Positions 63,996 through 64,000 of a stretch of DNA of 64,000 nt are shown here, piece after piece. Positions within the stretch are counted from its first letter, which is position 1. Each line of letters starts with the position of its first letter. The stretch is taken from the NCBI GenBank assembly GCA_947489585.1, contig CANLEE010000011.1, positions 1 to 64,000 of the forward strand, given 5' to 3'. Origin of the DNA: an uncultured Psychroserpens sp. (GTDB lineage: Bacteria > Bacteroidota > Bacteroidia > Flavobacteriales > Flavobacteriaceae). The notes beneath the pieces are model-generated. The model did not search any database. It was not told the origin of the DNA and saw only the letters and a list, made by a program, of their open reading frames with translations. A program made the position numbers and the translations under genes.

Positions 63996-64000
63996 TTGGT

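Overview
The window looks like a chromosomal segment of a marine member of the Flavobacteriaceae (Bacteroidota). The sequence is AT-rich. Promoters have the Bacteroidota form (TTG, about 20 nt, TAnnTTTG). There are many Bacteroidota lipoproteins with SCxxDDD-type N termini, and a zeaxanthin-type carotenoid cluster. I cannot name the genus from sequence alone.

The first 44 kb is mostly conserved housekeeping DNA on both strands. It holds the translation block thrS-infC-rpmI-rplT (infC appears to start with AUA), a secreted propeller-amidohydrolase, and a membrane-bound class III cyclase. Next come an AI-2E exporter, dnaB, accA, and a tgt - LptF/LptG-type permease - EamA transporter run. A split transketolase, an S4 RNA-binding protein, a phosphoribosyltransferase, aroK, and tRNA-Lys and tRNA-Leu follow. 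A carotenoid locus comes next: a CarH/LitR-like MerR regulator with cobalamin-binding motifs, followed by crtI-crtB-crtZ-crtY. TTGTTTAA-like repeats spaced 10-11 bp lie in front of both the regulator and crtI, suggesting B12- and light-dependent control of zeaxanthin synthesis. After that lie a TlpA-like thioredoxin, a three-repeat lipoprotein, a Crp/Fnr regulator, aconitase, an acyltransferase, an SCO-type copper protein, a MoxR ATPase, three adjacent periplasmic PpiC/SurA-like proteins, and an M1 aminopeptidase.

From about 44 kb to the right end the character changes. Nearly all genes are on the plus strand. They are small and accessory: lipoproteins, a MORN-repeat protein, a WYL regulator, DUF4345, a methyltransferase, DUF1801, VOC and ABM proteins, AraC regulators, an effector-associated-domain protein, GH26, a beta-lactamase-like hydrolase, an S41 peptidase and DinB. 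Eight copies of a structured intergenic repeat of about 120-240 bp, all in the same orientation, punctuate this region. They share a core reading roughly CTTTTRYTAACTTAGTTC. For three gene blocks the sequence just after one repeat is the reverse complement of the sequence just before the next. The best case is a MORN gene flanked by a 29-bp inverted match with only two mismatches. This is the geometry of integron cassettes and attC sites, or of a terminal-inverted-repeat cassette. No integrase or transposase is visible in the window. This array is the most interesting part of the window.

Limits: family assignments come from recognising motifs by eye. No database search or folding program was run.
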